Notes: generated by a model not told the origin, from the sequence alone. Shown: positions 1-8,933, counted from the first letter of the stretch. The stretch is 64,000 nucleotides of DNA from Kappaphycus alvarezii (GCA_002205965.3 NADL03000550.1:310001-374000), one strand, 5' to 3'. A program made the numbers and translations.

Positions 1-1664
1 TTCTCCTGGAGAAGCCAACGCAAAGTATCGCCGGCGCTCCGGTAGCTGGGGGTGCAGACTTTTCGTAGCGCGAGACCCGAAAGCGTTTCGGTATGGGTCT
101 TCACGCGTAGCTGTCGGTTACGCACCGTGAAGACAAACTCGTCGCTTCGATAACGCTCTCGGAGCTCTGGCCAGTTTTTCAGCAGATTACGGTTTTCGTA
201 CTTGAGCTGATGCTTAAGCTCTTCTCGACGCTCCGTGCCTAGCTCTGGGTTGTCGAGCTCTTCGGCGGCGTGTTCCAAAACCTGAAGTTTCTCAGCAATA
301 TCGGCCTGTTCAGAAGCTTCGGAGTTGTAGTTTCTGACGACGTCACTGATTTCTGATAGGTAGCGAACTCGAGCCGGCGGGATCACATTGATCTTCTCCG
401 AGCGTTCGTCTCGAGGGGAGAAGTCGGTATCGTTCAAACTGGGTTTGCGTGTCGCGAGCTCCGAGATGAGAGCACGGTAAAGGACATTGACACCCGTGTC
501 GTTAAATTGAGAGGCGACCGTGCCAAATACCGGCAACGTGTCGTTCGGGTCGAAGCGCTGCTGGTTTCTTCGAAGCTGCTTTTCAACCGCGCGTAAGGCA
601 TCTTGTGCACCGCGTTTGTCGAATTTGTTGATCGCAACCATGTCTGCGAAGTCGAGCATGTCGATCTTTTCGAGCTGGGTTGCCGCCCCGAATTCCGGAG
701 TCATGACGTAGAGAGCAAAATCGGCGTGATCTGTGATCTGTGTGTCAGCCTGGCCGATGCCACTGGTTTCCAAGACGATGAGATCAAAGCGAGCGCGGCT
801 CAGGAGATCGAGTGTTTGGGTGATCTGACGGGATAGCGCCGCATGCTGCTGACGCGTGGCCAGCGAGCGCATATAGACCCGGGGGTTGTGGATGGCATTC
901 ATGCGAATGCGGTCGCCGAGGAGCGCGCCCCCGGTGCGTCGCCGTGAAGGGTCGACGGACACGATGGCGATTGTGCGAGCGGCGAAGTCGGTCAAAAAGC
1001 GCCGAACCAGCTCATCGACCAAAGAGCTTTTCCCGGCACCGCCCGTTCCGGTAATACCAAGGATCGGGGTATCGCCGTCGTCGAGCAGAGACCGGACCCG
1101 CTCTTGCATCGCAGGATCGCCATCCGGCGCGTTCTCAAATGCCGTGATGAGTTGGGCGAGGCTCTTGGTATCTCGGGCTCCGGCGGCGCGAATCACATCG
1201 TCTGGGAGCTTGTTTGCGGGAGCCACGTCGGCGCGCTTGAGGAGATCATTGATCATGCCCTGGAGGCCCATGGTGCGCCCATCATCGGGGCTATAGATCT
1301 TCTCGATGCCATAGCGGTGAAGCTCTTCGATTTCTTGCGGGAGAATCACCCCACCGCCGCCGCCGAAGATCTTGATATGCTCGCAACCGGCGTCAACGAG
1401 AAGATCTCGCATGTAGCGGAAGTACTCGATGTGGCCGCCCTGATACGACGTCATCGCGATGGCTTGGGCGTCTTCTTGGACCGCGCACTCCACGACCTCT
1501 TGAACCGAGCGATCATGGCCAAGGTGAATGACTTCGGCGCCCGAGCTCTGCATGAGCCGGCGCATGATGTTGATCGCCGCGTCGTGACCATCGAAGAGGG
1601 ACGCTGCGGTGACGATACGACAAGGGTGTCTCGGACGGTAGACCGTGGTGGCTTGCTGCTCCAT
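1..1664 (-). CDS. icmF: Isobutyryl-CoA mutase fused (IcmF), N-terminal part, runs off left edge
   Basis: Adenosylcobalamin-dependent mutase interconverting isobutyryl-CoA and n-butyryl-CoA, with its G-protein chaperone built into the same chain. About 554 of roughly 1,090 residues are inside the window. Residues ~10-135 are a B12-binding domain (LFDGHDAAINIMRRL). Residues ~200-430 are a MeaI-like GTPase with Walker A GTGGAGKSS (~206), the switch motif ETSGIGQ (~298) and NKFDK (~344). The start of the linker/mutase region follows before the edge. The reading frame is unbroken from the chosen ATG. The order B12 domain, GTPase, mutase is diagnostic of IcmF and excludes ordinary methylmalonyl-CoA mutase. 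The gene is divergent from a BtuF-like gene, which fits a cobalamin theme. Confidence 0.93.
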   Translation of the reverse strand, partial: MEQQATTVYRPRHPCRIVTAASLFDGHDAAINIMRRLMQSSGAEVIHLGHDRSVQEVVECAVQEDAQAIAMTSYQGGHIEYFRYMRDLLVDAGCEHIKIFGGGGGVILPQEIEELHRYGIEKIYSPDDGRTMGLQGMINDLLKRADVAPANKLPDDVIRAAGARDTKSLAQLITAFENAPDGDPAMQERVRSLLDDGDTPILGITGTGGAGKSSLVDELVRRFLTDFAARTIAIVSVDPSRRRTGGALLGDRIRMNAIHNPRVYMRSLATRQQHAALSRQITQTLDLLSRARFDLIVLETSGIGQADTQITDHADFALYVMTPEFGAATQLEKIDMLDFADMVAINKFDKRGAQDALRAVEKQLRRNQQRFDPNDTLPVFGTVASQFNDTGVNVLYRALISELATRKPSLNDTDFSPRDERSEKINVIPPARVRYLSEISDVVRNYNSEASEQADIAEKLQVLEHAAEELDNPELGTERREELKHQLKYENRNLLKNWPELRERYRSDEFVFTVRNRQLRVKTHTETLSGLALRKVCTPSYRSAGDTLRWLLQE

Positions 1665-1676
1665 GGTACTCGCTAT

Positions 1677-1694
1677 AAGCGGGATGCTCCGCTT
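1677..1694. promoter_or_regulatory. Inverted repeat upstream of icmF
   Basis: A perfect 6-bp inverted repeat (AAGCGG ... CCGCTT) with a 6-base loop lies 13 bases upstream of the icmF ATG, in the short divergent region shared with the BtuF-like gene. It could be an operator for a dimeric regulator or a hairpin in the icmF leader. The 138-base gap is too short for a full cobalamin riboswitch and I see no B12-box sequence. Confidence 0.22.
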
Positions 1695-1802
1695 CGACAA
1701 TCATGTATCATGGCGCCCGCGTCAGCGACGGCGCTGTTGGACGTAGGCAATGGTGGTGGTGTGAAGCACGAGCGCAATGACCCAAACGCGGTGGCCGAGC
1801 GG

Positions 1803-2576
1803 ATGGATGCCGTGGGTCGCATCGTGCGCTTAGCGCGCGAGCCACGGCGCATTGTTTCACTGTGCCCATCCCAGACCGAGTTGCTGTTTGCTCTCGGTGT
1901 CGGAGCGCGGGTTGTTGGTCTCACCAAGTTTTGTGTCCACCCGGCGTCCGAGGTGGCGTCGCGGACCCGAGTTGGCGGCACCAAGGATGTCAAAACCGAC
2001 CGTGTGTGTGCCCTCGCGCCTGACTTGGTGCTGGCGGAGAAGGAGGAAAATACCCGCGAGCTCGTCGAGGAGCTCGCACGTCGTTTTCCGGTTTTTGTGA
2101 CGGATGTCGTCGATATTCCGTCGGCTCTCGCCATGATTCGGACCGTCGGCTCGATCGTAGGTCGCTCTGTAGCTGGGGTCGAGTTGGCCGAGAGGATCGA
2201 GCACAGTTTGCGACACATCAACCCTCCTCGGCCGAGGCGTGTGCTGTACCTGATCTGGCGCAGACCCTGGATGGCCGCAGGCCGCGGGACCTTTATCGAC
2301 TCGGTTTTGACGGTGGCCGGCTTTGAAAACGCCGTCGAAGCCAGCCGCTACCCTGAGCTTAGCGAAGAGACCCTTCGGAGTCTCGGCGCTGAATACGTAT
2401 TGCTTTCGAGCGAGCCGTTTACCTTTCGCCGAAAACACCTCGACGAGCTCACGGCACTCATGCCATCGTCACGTATCGAATTTGTCGATGGTCAGGTGTT
2501 CAGCTGGTACGGTAGCCGGATGCTGACGATAGAGCCCTATGTGAAGAGTCTTTGGGCGAAGCTTGAGCCGCGCTAG
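1803..2576 (+). CDS. BtuF-like cobalamin/metal-chelate-binding protein
   Basis: Helical-backbone metal-receptor family, the fold of the vitamin B12-binding protein BtuF. The chain shows the family opening (RIVSLCPSQTELLFALG, near the N-terminus), the segment APDLVLAEKEENTRE and the C-terminal pattern FVDGQVFSWYGSRM. About 257 residues, the usual length of the mature domain. No signal peptide or lipobox is seen, so it may be cytoplasmic or the start may be mis-set; an ATG at 1710 would add 31 residues without creating a leader. No BtuC or BtuD neighbours are present. Its position beside the B12-dependent icmF supports a cobalamin role by inference. Confidence 0.75.
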   Translation: MDAVGRIVRLAREPRRIVSLCPSQTELLFALGVGARVVGLTKFCVHPASEVASRTRVGGTKDVKTDRVCALAPDLVLAEKEENTRELVEELARRFPVFVTDVVDIPSALAMIRTVGSIVGRSVAGVELAERIEHSLRHINPPRPRRVLYLIWRRPWMAAGRGTFIDSVLTVAGFENAVEASRYPELSEETLRSLGAEYVLLSSEPFTFRRKHLDELTALMPSSRIEFVDGQVFSWYGSRMLTIEPYVKSLWAKLEPR

Positions 2577-2634
2577 AGCTTCAAGCGCCGGCCGGTTTTT
2601 TGCCGTGTTGATCCGCAACCCGTAGCGTTAGTGC

Positions 2635-3315
2635 GTGGTGGTGAATCAAGCCGAGATCGCTGAGGCCTATCGTCTGATTGCTGGGCCTGATGCTGTGGTA
2701 ACTGAATGGCGGACATTGTCGCCAAGGCAGCTGCGCAGCTTGTATCGCCAACGGAGTTTGAGGACCCACCCGGACCGAGCTCGCCTCCTCGGCATGGACA
2801 ATGCGTCTTGTGAAGAATGCCAGAAAGCGGTCAACGGTGCCTATCGGCTGCTCCTGAGCGTGGTGACGTCGCGGCGCAGCAGAGCTGTGCGGAAGGGTCG
2901 GGCGCCATCGGGTCACCGTTGGCGAGGTCGAGTTCCCGAACGCGCTCTCGCCTTTGGAGAGTTCCTCTACTACGCTCATGGCCTTCCGTGGTCGGCGCTG
3001 GTCGACGCCTTGGCTTGGCAAAAACGTCAGCGGCCCATGCTCGGTGAGCTCGGACGCGCACGGGGTTTCCTCGATAGCTTTGCGATCTGCCATATCAACC
3101 GGGTTCGGCGACGCCATGAGAAATTTGGCGAGTGTGCCCAACGCCTCGGCTACCTCAGCATTCGAGAGCTACGCTCGCTTCTTGCCCATCAGTTTTCACA
3201 GCAAAAACGACTCGGATCCTATTTTGTGATTCAGGGTCATTTTACGTCGAACGCGGTAGAAGAGTTTGTTCGCAGCCAGCGGCAGCACAACGCTCGGGTT
3301 GAGCAAAACGCGTGA
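2635..3315 (+). CDS. J-domain (DnaJ-like) protein
   Basis: Residues ~5-75 form a J domain with the diagnostic HPD motif at residues 45-47 (SLRTHPDRAR), expected to stimulate the ATPase of an Hsp70 partner. The remaining ~150 residues are basic and contain a second conserved-looking block (RPMLGELGRARGFLDSF). There is no G/F-rich region, zinc centre or membrane segment, so this is a type III co-chaperone of unknown client. The start is one of three consecutive GTG codons. It follows the BtuF-like gene by 58 bases on the same strand. Confidence 0.72.
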   Translation: MVVNQAEIAEAYRLIAGPDAVVTEWRTLSPRQLRSLYRQRSLRTHPDRARLLGMDNASCEECQKAVNGAYRLLLSVVTSRRSRAVRKGRAPSGHRWRGRVPERALAFGEFLYYAHGLPWSALVDALAWQKRQRPMLGELGRARGFLDSFAICHINRVRRRHEKFGECAQRLGYLSIRELRSLLAHQFSQQKRLGSYFVIQGHFTSNAVEEFVRSQRQHNARVEQNA

Positions 3316-3359
3316 TCTCGCGGCTTTATGGAGTCGCTGAAGTCGAGCGCGGAACCGTC

Positions 3360-3884
3360 TCAACGCTCATCGGAGCCACTTCGGGACTTCGCTCGGGCGA
3401 CCAGAGTTCCGATTTCACGCTGAGAACAAACCTGACATCGCATCAGCGTCGCGAGATCGGCGCTTGTGGCCTCTAGGCGGCCGGCAAGGGAGGCGATGAT
3501 CGCGCGGTAGATCCTGATACCGATGTTGGGGTGATCGCTGCAGAAGCGGTGGATCACGTCTTTATGGACCACGATACATCGAGTGTCCTCGGCAGCTTCG
3601 ACGGTCGCACTGCGGATCCCATCGGCGCTGAAGAGGGCCATTTCACCGAAGAACCCGCTCGGCCCGAGATAGGCGAGGAACTGCCCGCCTGTCTTGATCA
3701 CGTTGACTCCCCCCGAGACAATGAGAAATAGTGCATCGGCGACTTCGCCTTCTCGAACGATCACTGAGCCGCCGGTAAAGTGCTGCTCAGACAGGGTTTC
3801 AGTGAGCTGCACAATTTCGACCGACGAGAGCTCTTTGAACATGAAGTTGCTGGCGATGATTTCTCGAAACCTCGTGTCCACCAT
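3360..3884 (-). CDS. Cyclic nucleotide-binding domain protein
   Basis: A 174-residue protein consisting almost only of a Crp-type cyclic nucleotide-binding beta-barrel (residues ~15-130). Visible are the REGEVADALFLIVSGGVNV strand-turn region and the FGEMALFSADGIRSATVEA phosphate-binding cassette, which carries the usual Glu. No helix-turn-helix, kinase or membrane domain follows; the C-terminus is a short helix with a CQVC pair. It is therefore probably a stand-alone sensor or regulatory subunit rather than a DNA-binding regulator. It converges on the J-domain gene and is divergent from the histone-like gene, with a 249-base intergenic region in which I recognise no specific element. Confidence 0.8.
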   Translation of the reverse strand: MVDTRFREIIASNFMFKELSSVEIVQLTETLSEQHFTGGSVIVREGEVADALFLIVSGGVNVIKTGGQFLAYLGPSGFFGEMALFSADGIRSATVEAAEDTRCIVVHKDVIHRFCSDHPNIGIRIYRAIIASLAGRLEATSADLATLMRCQVCSQREIGTLVARAKSRSGSDER

Positions 3885-4133
3885 GGTTTCCTCGCCGCGT
3901 CGTATTAGGGGTGACGTGAGTTGCTCGAACGATCGCTTGGGGGATCCAACGATCCTCAGGAGTATAGCGCGGCGAGGCGCTAGTGATCCACGGGTTCATG
4001 CACGTTGAGCTCATTTGCTATCGAGGCGTTTTTTTCGGTTTTCATCAAAACGTTCGATGACTTCTTGTTCTCCACCGAAAGCCCTGCTAGCCGGCGTGGG
4101 TCGATTCGTCATTTCATCTGCTCGGAGTGAATA

Positions 4134-4760
4134 GTGGCGGCGAAGAAAAAGAACTCGAAGAAGAAAACGACGCCACATGCGAAGGCGAGCGCGAAGCGAA
4201 AGCGTGTCATAAGATCGACGAAGAAAACCAGTAAGAAAAAGAGTACGCGCGCCGGTTCAAAGAAAGTGCGGGTGTCGAAAAAAACCGCCGCGGCCAAAAA
4301 GACCGCTGCCCGGAGCAAGGCTTCGGCGGCCAAAAAACCTGCGGCGCGGAGCAAGGCTTCTGCGGCCAAAAAGCGTCCGAGCGCCAAAAAACGTCCGGGT
4401 GCAAAGAAGCGCTCTGCTGCGAAGAAAAAGGCGGCCAAGAAGGCCGGAGCTAGAAAAAGTTTGACTGCGAAGAGCTCGAGGGCTTCGCTTAAGAAGAAGT
4501 CAAAGCGGGTTGGGGCTAGGGCGTCTAAGTCGAGCTCACGACGTCCCTCAGTGTCTCGGACGATCACCGTCTCCAGGACAAAGCTGCCTCCAGTATCCAC
4601 GCGTTCGGTTGCAACCGGGGTCGCTACGGGTGGGAGCCGGTTGATTGTCACTTCATCTCTTAAGATTCGTGACGCCAGTGCTCGTGCCAGTGGCAAGCAG
4701 CCGGCCTCTTCGCTCGGTGGAGCAAGAAGGCGTTCGTCCCTTCTTGAGCGTTTGGTTTAG
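4134..4760 (+). CDS. Histone H1-like Lys/Ala/Ser-rich protein
   Basis: Extremely basic 208-residue protein. Residues 1-130 are mostly Lys, Ala, Ser and Arg with tandem motifs such as AARSKASAAKKPAARSKASA, resembling the tails of eukaryotic histone H1 and of the bacterial Hc1 and AlgP proteins. The last ~70 residues are Ser/Arg-rich and less repetitive. Such proteins bind DNA non-specifically and compact the nucleoid. The start is GTG with GGAG eight bases upstream. The complementary strand is also open for 195 codons but encodes an improbable Phe/Ala repeat, the expected shadow of Lys-rich codons. Identity rests on composition only. Confidence 0.7.
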   Translation: MAAKKKNSKKKTTPHAKASAKRKRVIRSTKKTSKKKSTRAGSKKVRVSKKTAAAKKTAARSKASAAKKPAARSKASAAKKRPSAKKRPGAKKRSAAKKKAAKKAGARKSLTAKSSRASLKKKSKRVGARASKSSSRRPSVSRTITVSRTKLPPVSTRSVATGVATGGSRLIVTSSLKIRDASARASGKQPASSLGGARRRSSLLERLV

Positions 4761-4802
4761 GATGCTTTGTCGTCGTCGAGCTGATGCCTGCTGTCGCGTC
4801 TT

Positions 4803-6197
4803 GTGACCCCGTTAAACCCTGCTGTTCTGGGTCTTATTGATTTACTGGGTCGAGATCGTGTGCGTTTCGATGACGAGACTCGTCGTTCTCATGGCCGGGA
4901 CTGGACCCGATTTTTTGATCCCAACCCCAGTGCGGTAGTTTTTTCCGCGCTCGAAGACGGATGTCGTCGCCGCCGTGCGATGGGCACGCGAGCATCGGAT
5001 CGCCCTGGTGCCCTCGGGTGGCGCACGGGATTGAGCGGCGGTGCTGTCGCGAAAGACGGCGAGGTCGTGATCTCGTTTGACCGTATGAATCGAATCGGAG
5101 AATTCGATCCGGTTGGCCGAACGATTGAAGTCGAGTCCGGCGTGATCACGGAGACGCTCCAAGGACATGTGGCCGAGCGTGGCTACCTTTTCCCGGTTGA
5201 CTTCGCCTCGCGTGGCTCGAGTCAGATCGGAGGAAATGTAGCGACCAATGCCGGTGGCATTAAAGTGCTACGCTACGGCATGATGCGGGACTGGGTTGCT
5301 GGCCTCGAAGTGGTTACTGGAGCGTCTGAGTGTCTTCAGCTCAACCGCGGTTTGGTCAAGAATGCAACCGGCTACGATCTCCGACACCTTTTCATCGGGA
5401 GCGAAGGAACGCTTGGATTGATCACTCGGGTTGTTTTGCGTCTTTGTGCGCGCCCCGGTGAACGCTCGGTACTACTGCTCGCTTTGCCACGCCTTGAAGA
5501 TGTCATGACGACGTTCCACGCGTTTCAGGACACGTACGTACTCGCCGCCTTTGAATTTTTGAGCGGACCATGTCTGTCTCTTGTCGAGGCTCAAGGCCAT
5601 GTTGCTTCGCCGCTGGCGACTCGTGCGCCGTATTACGTACTGGCTGAGATTGACCGCCAGGAGGGCATTGAATCCTCGATGCACGAGCGGCTCCTGGAGT
5701 CGCTCGTGCAACGTGGCCACGTGATCGACGGCGTGATCTCGAGCACTAGCGCCCAAGCTCATGAGCTTTGGCGCCTGCGTGAGGACATTTCTGAGGCCGC
5801 TTCAAGGCGAACTCCCTACAAGAATGACGTAGCCGTTACGATTCGCGATGTCCCACGTTTTGTCGACCAACTCGCTGAACTTCTTGCGGAGCATTATCCT
5901 GACCTTCAGGTGTTGTGGTTTGGCCACATTGGCGATGGCAATGTCCACATCAACATCTTGAAGCCCGTTGGCCTTGAAACAGAAGCCTTCTACAGGCGAT
6001 GTCAGCGTATCGACGAGCTGATTTACGGCGTCGTTGAGCGCTTTGGCGGCAGTGTTTCTGCTGAGCACGGTGTTGGTCTCATCAAGAAAGCGTTCTTGCA
6101 CCGAAGCCGTTCGTTGCCCGAGATCGAAATGATGCGCGGGATCAAGAAAATCTTTGACCCCGATGGGATCATGAATCCGGGCAAAATTTTCGATTGA
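4803..6197 (+). CDS. FAD-linked oxidase (GlcD / D-2-hydroxyacid dehydrogenase family)
   Basis: PCMH-type FAD-binding flavoprotein of ~464 residues oxidising a D-2-hydroxyacid. FAD-binding signatures include RTGLSGGAV (~residue 75), SSQIGGNVATNAGGIK (~140) and VKNATGYDLRHLFIGSEGTL (~190). C-terminal metal/substrate motifs are GHIGDGNVHIN (~375) and SAEHGVG (~418). Residues ~45-72 are translated out of frame: dropping one T from the six at 4939-4944 and adding one G at 5020-5021 restores the expected PRSKTDVVAAV...LVPSGGR segment, so two cancelling indels are present. Substrate is unresolved (glycolate, D-lactate or D-2-hydroxyglutarate). The facing serA gene makes D-2-hydroxyglutarate attractive. 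Confidence 0.85.
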   Translation: MTPLNPAVLGLIDLLGRDRVRFDDETRRSHGRDWTRFFDPNPSAVVFSALEDGCRRRRAMGTRASDRPGALGWRTGLSGGAVAKDGEVVISFDRMNRIGEFDPVGRTIEVESGVITETLQGHVAERGYLFPVDFASRGSSQIGGNVATNAGGIKVLRYGMMRDWVAGLEVVTGASECLQLNRGLVKNATGYDLRHLFIGSEGTLGLITRVVLRLCARPGERSVLLLALPRLEDVMTTFHAFQDTYVLAAFEFLSGPCLSLVEAQGHVASPLATRAPYYVLAEIDRQEGIESSMHERLLESLVQRGHVIDGVISSTSAQAHELWRLREDISEAASRRTPYKNDVAVTIRDVPRFVDQLAELLAEHYPDLQVLWFGHIGDGNVHINILKPVGLETEAFYRRCQRIDELIYGVVERFGGSVSAEHGVGLIKKAFLHRSRSLPEIEMMRGIKKIFDPDGIMNPGKIFD

Positions 6198-6238
6198 TCA
6201 TGTCGCTGGTGAAGCAGGATGGGATTCGAATCTATGCG

Positions 6239-7465
6239 CTAAGTCACACGGCGGGTTTTGATCGCCTCATCGAGGTCACCTATCGCCTTCGTCAGCCAAT
6301 CACCGTCGCGGGCGGTTTCGACATCCATGACCAAGTAACCGATGTTGGGGTCGGTAGAGAGAAATTGACTGATGATATTCGCGCCGGATTCACTGGCCAA
6401 GCGGTTGATTTGACCCAACACCCCGGGAACATTGCGGTGGACGTTCAGCAACCGGTGGAGACCATCCCGTCTCGGCGCTTCAATGACCGGAAAATTGACC
6501 GCACCCCCCGTTGAACCGTCGCTTAGAAACCGCACCAACGCCTCTGCTGATTCGCGCCCGATCGCCGCCTGAGCCTCTTCGGTGCTACCGCCGATATGCG
6601 GTGTGAGGATCACGTTACTTAAGCCCTGCAACTCGCTCACAAATGCATCGTCTGCACTCGAAGGTTCCTGGGGAAATACATCCACCGCCGCTCCCTGGAG
6701 ATGACCCTCGCGTATGGCTTCGGCCAAAGCTGGGATCACGACCACAGTTCCTCGGCTGAGGTTGAGCAAATACGCGCCATTTTTCATTGCCGCCAGAGTA
6801 GGTGCGTCAAAAAGTTCGTGGGTATTCTCAGTGGCCGGAACATGGAGCGTGACATAGTCGGCCTGTGCGAGGAGATCGTTCATGAAGGCCATAGGAGTCG
6901 CATTGCCTAACGGAAGCTTTCGCACGATATCGTAGTAGATCACTCGCATCCCAAAGGCTTCAGCGAGAAGCCCCACCTGGCTGCCTATGTGACCGTAGCC
7001 GATAATTCCGATGGTTTTGCCGCGAACTTCATGCATGTGTTTGGCGGTTTTCTTCCATTGACCCTGATGTGCGGCGCTGCTGACGTGTCCGAGGCGGCGC
7101 GAAAGGGCGACGATCTCCGACATCACGAGTTCCGCGACACTGCGTGTCGAGGCGTAGGGAGCATTGAAGGCAGGGATACCGCGGCGGTTCGCATCGACCA
7201 GATCGATCTGATTGGTGCCGATGCAAAATGCGCCAACGGCTAGAAGGTTTTCCGCTCTCTCCAGAACTTCGGTGGTCACCAGCGTTTTTGAACGAATGCC
7301 GATGGCATGAAACTCAGAAACACGGTCTAGGAGCTCGGCGGGTTCGAGTGCATGGTCGTGGTACTCCACGTCGTAACCGGCGTTGTCGAGAACTTCACGC
7401 CCGGTGGGATGTACGCCCTCCATCAATAAGACTTTCAATGCTCCCCTCAACTCTTCTTCAGCCAC
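6239..7465 (-). CDS. serA: D-3-phosphoglycerate dehydrogenase
   Basis: First enzyme of L-serine synthesis, oxidising 3-phosphoglycerate to 3-phosphohydroxypyruvate. At 408 residues it matches the short E. coli-type enzyme. Seen are the NAD-binding loop GIIGYGHIGSQVG (~residue 150), the LNLSRGTVV arginine motif (~235), TPHIGGSTEEAQ with the catalytic His (~290), and a C-terminal ACT domain (~335-408) expected to bind serine for feedback inhibition. Its start overlaps the end of the upstream DAHP synthase by 19 bases, so the two are probably co-transcribed. It converges on the FAD oxidase with 41 bases between stops. Confidence 0.95.
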   Translation of the reverse strand: MAEEELRGALKVLLMEGVHPTGREVLDNAGYDVEYHDHALEPAELLDRVSEFHAIGIRSKTLVTTEVLERAENLLAVGAFCIGTNQIDLVDANRRGIPAFNAPYASTRSVAELVMSEIVALSRRLGHVSSAAHQGQWKKTAKHMHEVRGKTIGIIGYGHIGSQVGLLAEAFGMRVIYYDIVRKLPLGNATPMAFMNDLLAQADYVTLHVPATENTHELFDAPTLAAMKNGAYLLNLSRGTVVVIPALAEAIREGHLQGAAVDVFPQEPSSADDAFVSELQGLSNVILTPHIGGSTEEAQAAIGRESAEALVRFLSDGSTGGAVNFPVIEAPRRDGLHRLLNVHRNVPGVLGQINRLASESGANIISQFLSTDPNIGYLVMDVETARDGDWLTKAIGDLDEAIKTRRVT

Positions 7466-8844
7466 CGCGCCAAGCGCATTGCGAGCTCCAACGCTTGGCT
7501 ATAGTTTAGACGCGGATCGCAGAGTGAACTGTAGTTGTCTCCCAGATGACTCTCATTCAATCCGGTTGCTCCTCCTACACACTCAGTGACATCATCGCCG
7601 GTGAGTTCGAAATGAATTCCCGCCAGATGGGTCCCTTCGGCAGCATGAATCTTTAAGGTCAATTCTATCTCACGCATGATGTCTTCGACATGTCGGGTCT
7701 TCTGCCCGGAGGGTGTCATCTTGGTGTTGCCGTGCATCGGATCCGTAACCCATGCCACCAGGTGTCCAGCCTGGGATATTCGTCTGATGATGGGCGGCAA
7801 ACAACGGGCAACATGCTCTGCGCCGAGGCGCGGGATAAGCACGATTTTTCCGCCTGCATTGTCGGGATTCAAAACGTCGCAAAGGGCCATCACATCTTCG
7901 GCTTGGGCACGAGGACCGATCTTTATTCCGAGTGGATTGGCGACGCCGCGGAAAAACTCGACGTGCGCACCATCTAGTCCACGGGTACGCTCGCCGATCC
8001 AAGGCAGATGTGTGGTGAGATCGTAGAAGCCTTGACGACGAGGCACCCGGCGAGTCTGCGCCGATTCATAGTGCAGATTTAAACCTTCATGGCTGGTGAA
8101 AAATTCCACGCGATCGAGGTCGGGTAAACGCTCGCCCAATACCCGCATGAAGTGGAGCGACTCGATCACCTCTGCTGTCATTCGTTCATAATCGGCAAGG
8201 GCGATGCTATCGGGTTGCGCTTCATGGTAGCTCGACAGCGACCAATTTTCCGGATGCATGAGGTCGGCAAAACCGCCCTCGGCTAAAGAGCGGATGAAAT
8301 TCAGTGTCATCGCCGCATGGGTGTATCCTTCGAGGAGCAATCCTGGGTCGAAGTTCCTTGCCTCGGTGGTAAATGAATGGCGGTTACTCAGATCGCCGAA
8401 GTAGCTCGGCAGTTCGGTTTCCACGCCATTGGTGTCGACGCGTTTTTCGGTCGGAGAGCTTCGAGGTTTAGCGTATTGGCCAGCAAACCTGCCGATTCGC
8501 ACCACCGGCCGTTTCGAGGCGTGCACCAAAACCAGTGACATTTGGAGGAGGATCTTCAATTTCTTGGCGATGGTCTCCGATTGGCACTCGTCCATGGTTT
8601 CGGCACAGTCTCCGCCTTGGAGGATGAAGCGTTTTCCGAGTTGGGCTTCGGCGATGTAGCCGCGCAGACGTTCGATCTCCCAGGATGTCACCAGTGGAGG
8701 CAGAGAGCGAAGCTTGCTCAGCACCGTGTTCAACTTCTCGGGGTCAGGGTAGACCGGTTGTTGCAGCGCGTTACGCTCGCGCCAGCTGTCGGGCGTCCAT
8801 CGCGCCGAGCGCGCTGGGGTTTTGTTGTGGCTCGCAATCCTCAT
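7447..8844 (-). CDS. Class II (plant-type) DAHP synthase
   Basis: 3-Deoxy-D-arabino-heptulosonate-7-phosphate synthase: condenses phosphoenolpyruvate and erythrose-4-phosphate at the entry to aromatic amino-acid synthesis. About 465 residues, full length for class II. Recognisable blocks are SARWTPDSWRERNALQQPVY at the N-terminus, LQGGDCAE (metal-binding Cys), GRFAGQYAKPRSSP, FFTSHEGLNLHYE, GIKIGPRA and VAWVTDPMHGNT. I start at the ATG giving MRIASHNKTP; an ATG 12 codons upstream is in frame but adds non-conserved sequence. Translationally coupled to serA. Confidence 0.95.
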   Translation of the reverse strand: MRIASHNKTPARSARWTPDSWRERNALQQPVYPDPEKLNTVLSKLRSLPPLVTSWEIERLRGYIAEAQLGKRFILQGGDCAETMDECQSETIAKKLKILLQMSLVLVHASKRPVVRIGRFAGQYAKPRSSPTEKRVDTNGVETELPSYFGDLSNRHSFTTEARNFDPGLLLEGYTHAAMTLNFIRSLAEGGFADLMHPENWSLSSYHEAQPDSIALADYERMTAEVIESLHFMRVLGERLPDLDRVEFFTSHEGLNLHYESAQTRRVPRRQGFYDLTTHLPWIGERTRGLDGAHVEFFRGVANPLGIKIGPRAQAEDVMALCDVLNPDNAGGKIVLIPRLGAEHVARCLPPIIRRISQAGHLVAWVTDPMHGNTKMTPSGQKTRHVEDIMREIELTLKIHAAEGTHLAGIHFELTGDDVTECVGGATGLNESHLGDNYSSLCDPRLNYSQALELAMRLARWLKKS

Positions 8845-8933
8845 AGTAACGCTGCTAGATCTCAATAGCGGTGGGTGCAATCGAGCACCCGGGGTTCTTC
8901 AAATAATGCACTACGTCGGGTAAAGCTAAGCCC

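Noticed and set aside
1104..1802. Long plus-strand extension of the BtuF-like gene across icmF
   Set aside because: It lies antisense to the strongly conserved icmF coding sequence; the BtuF fold begins only after 1803.
4109..4696. 195-codon open frame on the minus strand opposite the histone-like gene
   Set aside because: Encodes a Phe/Ala/Leu repeat that is the mechanical complement of Lys/Ala-rich codons; no start signal or family.
6205..6240. GATTCGAATC resembling a tRNA T-loop
   Set aside because: No acceptor, D or anticodon stems fit around it; it is inside the rocky gap between two convergent genes and continues into serA.
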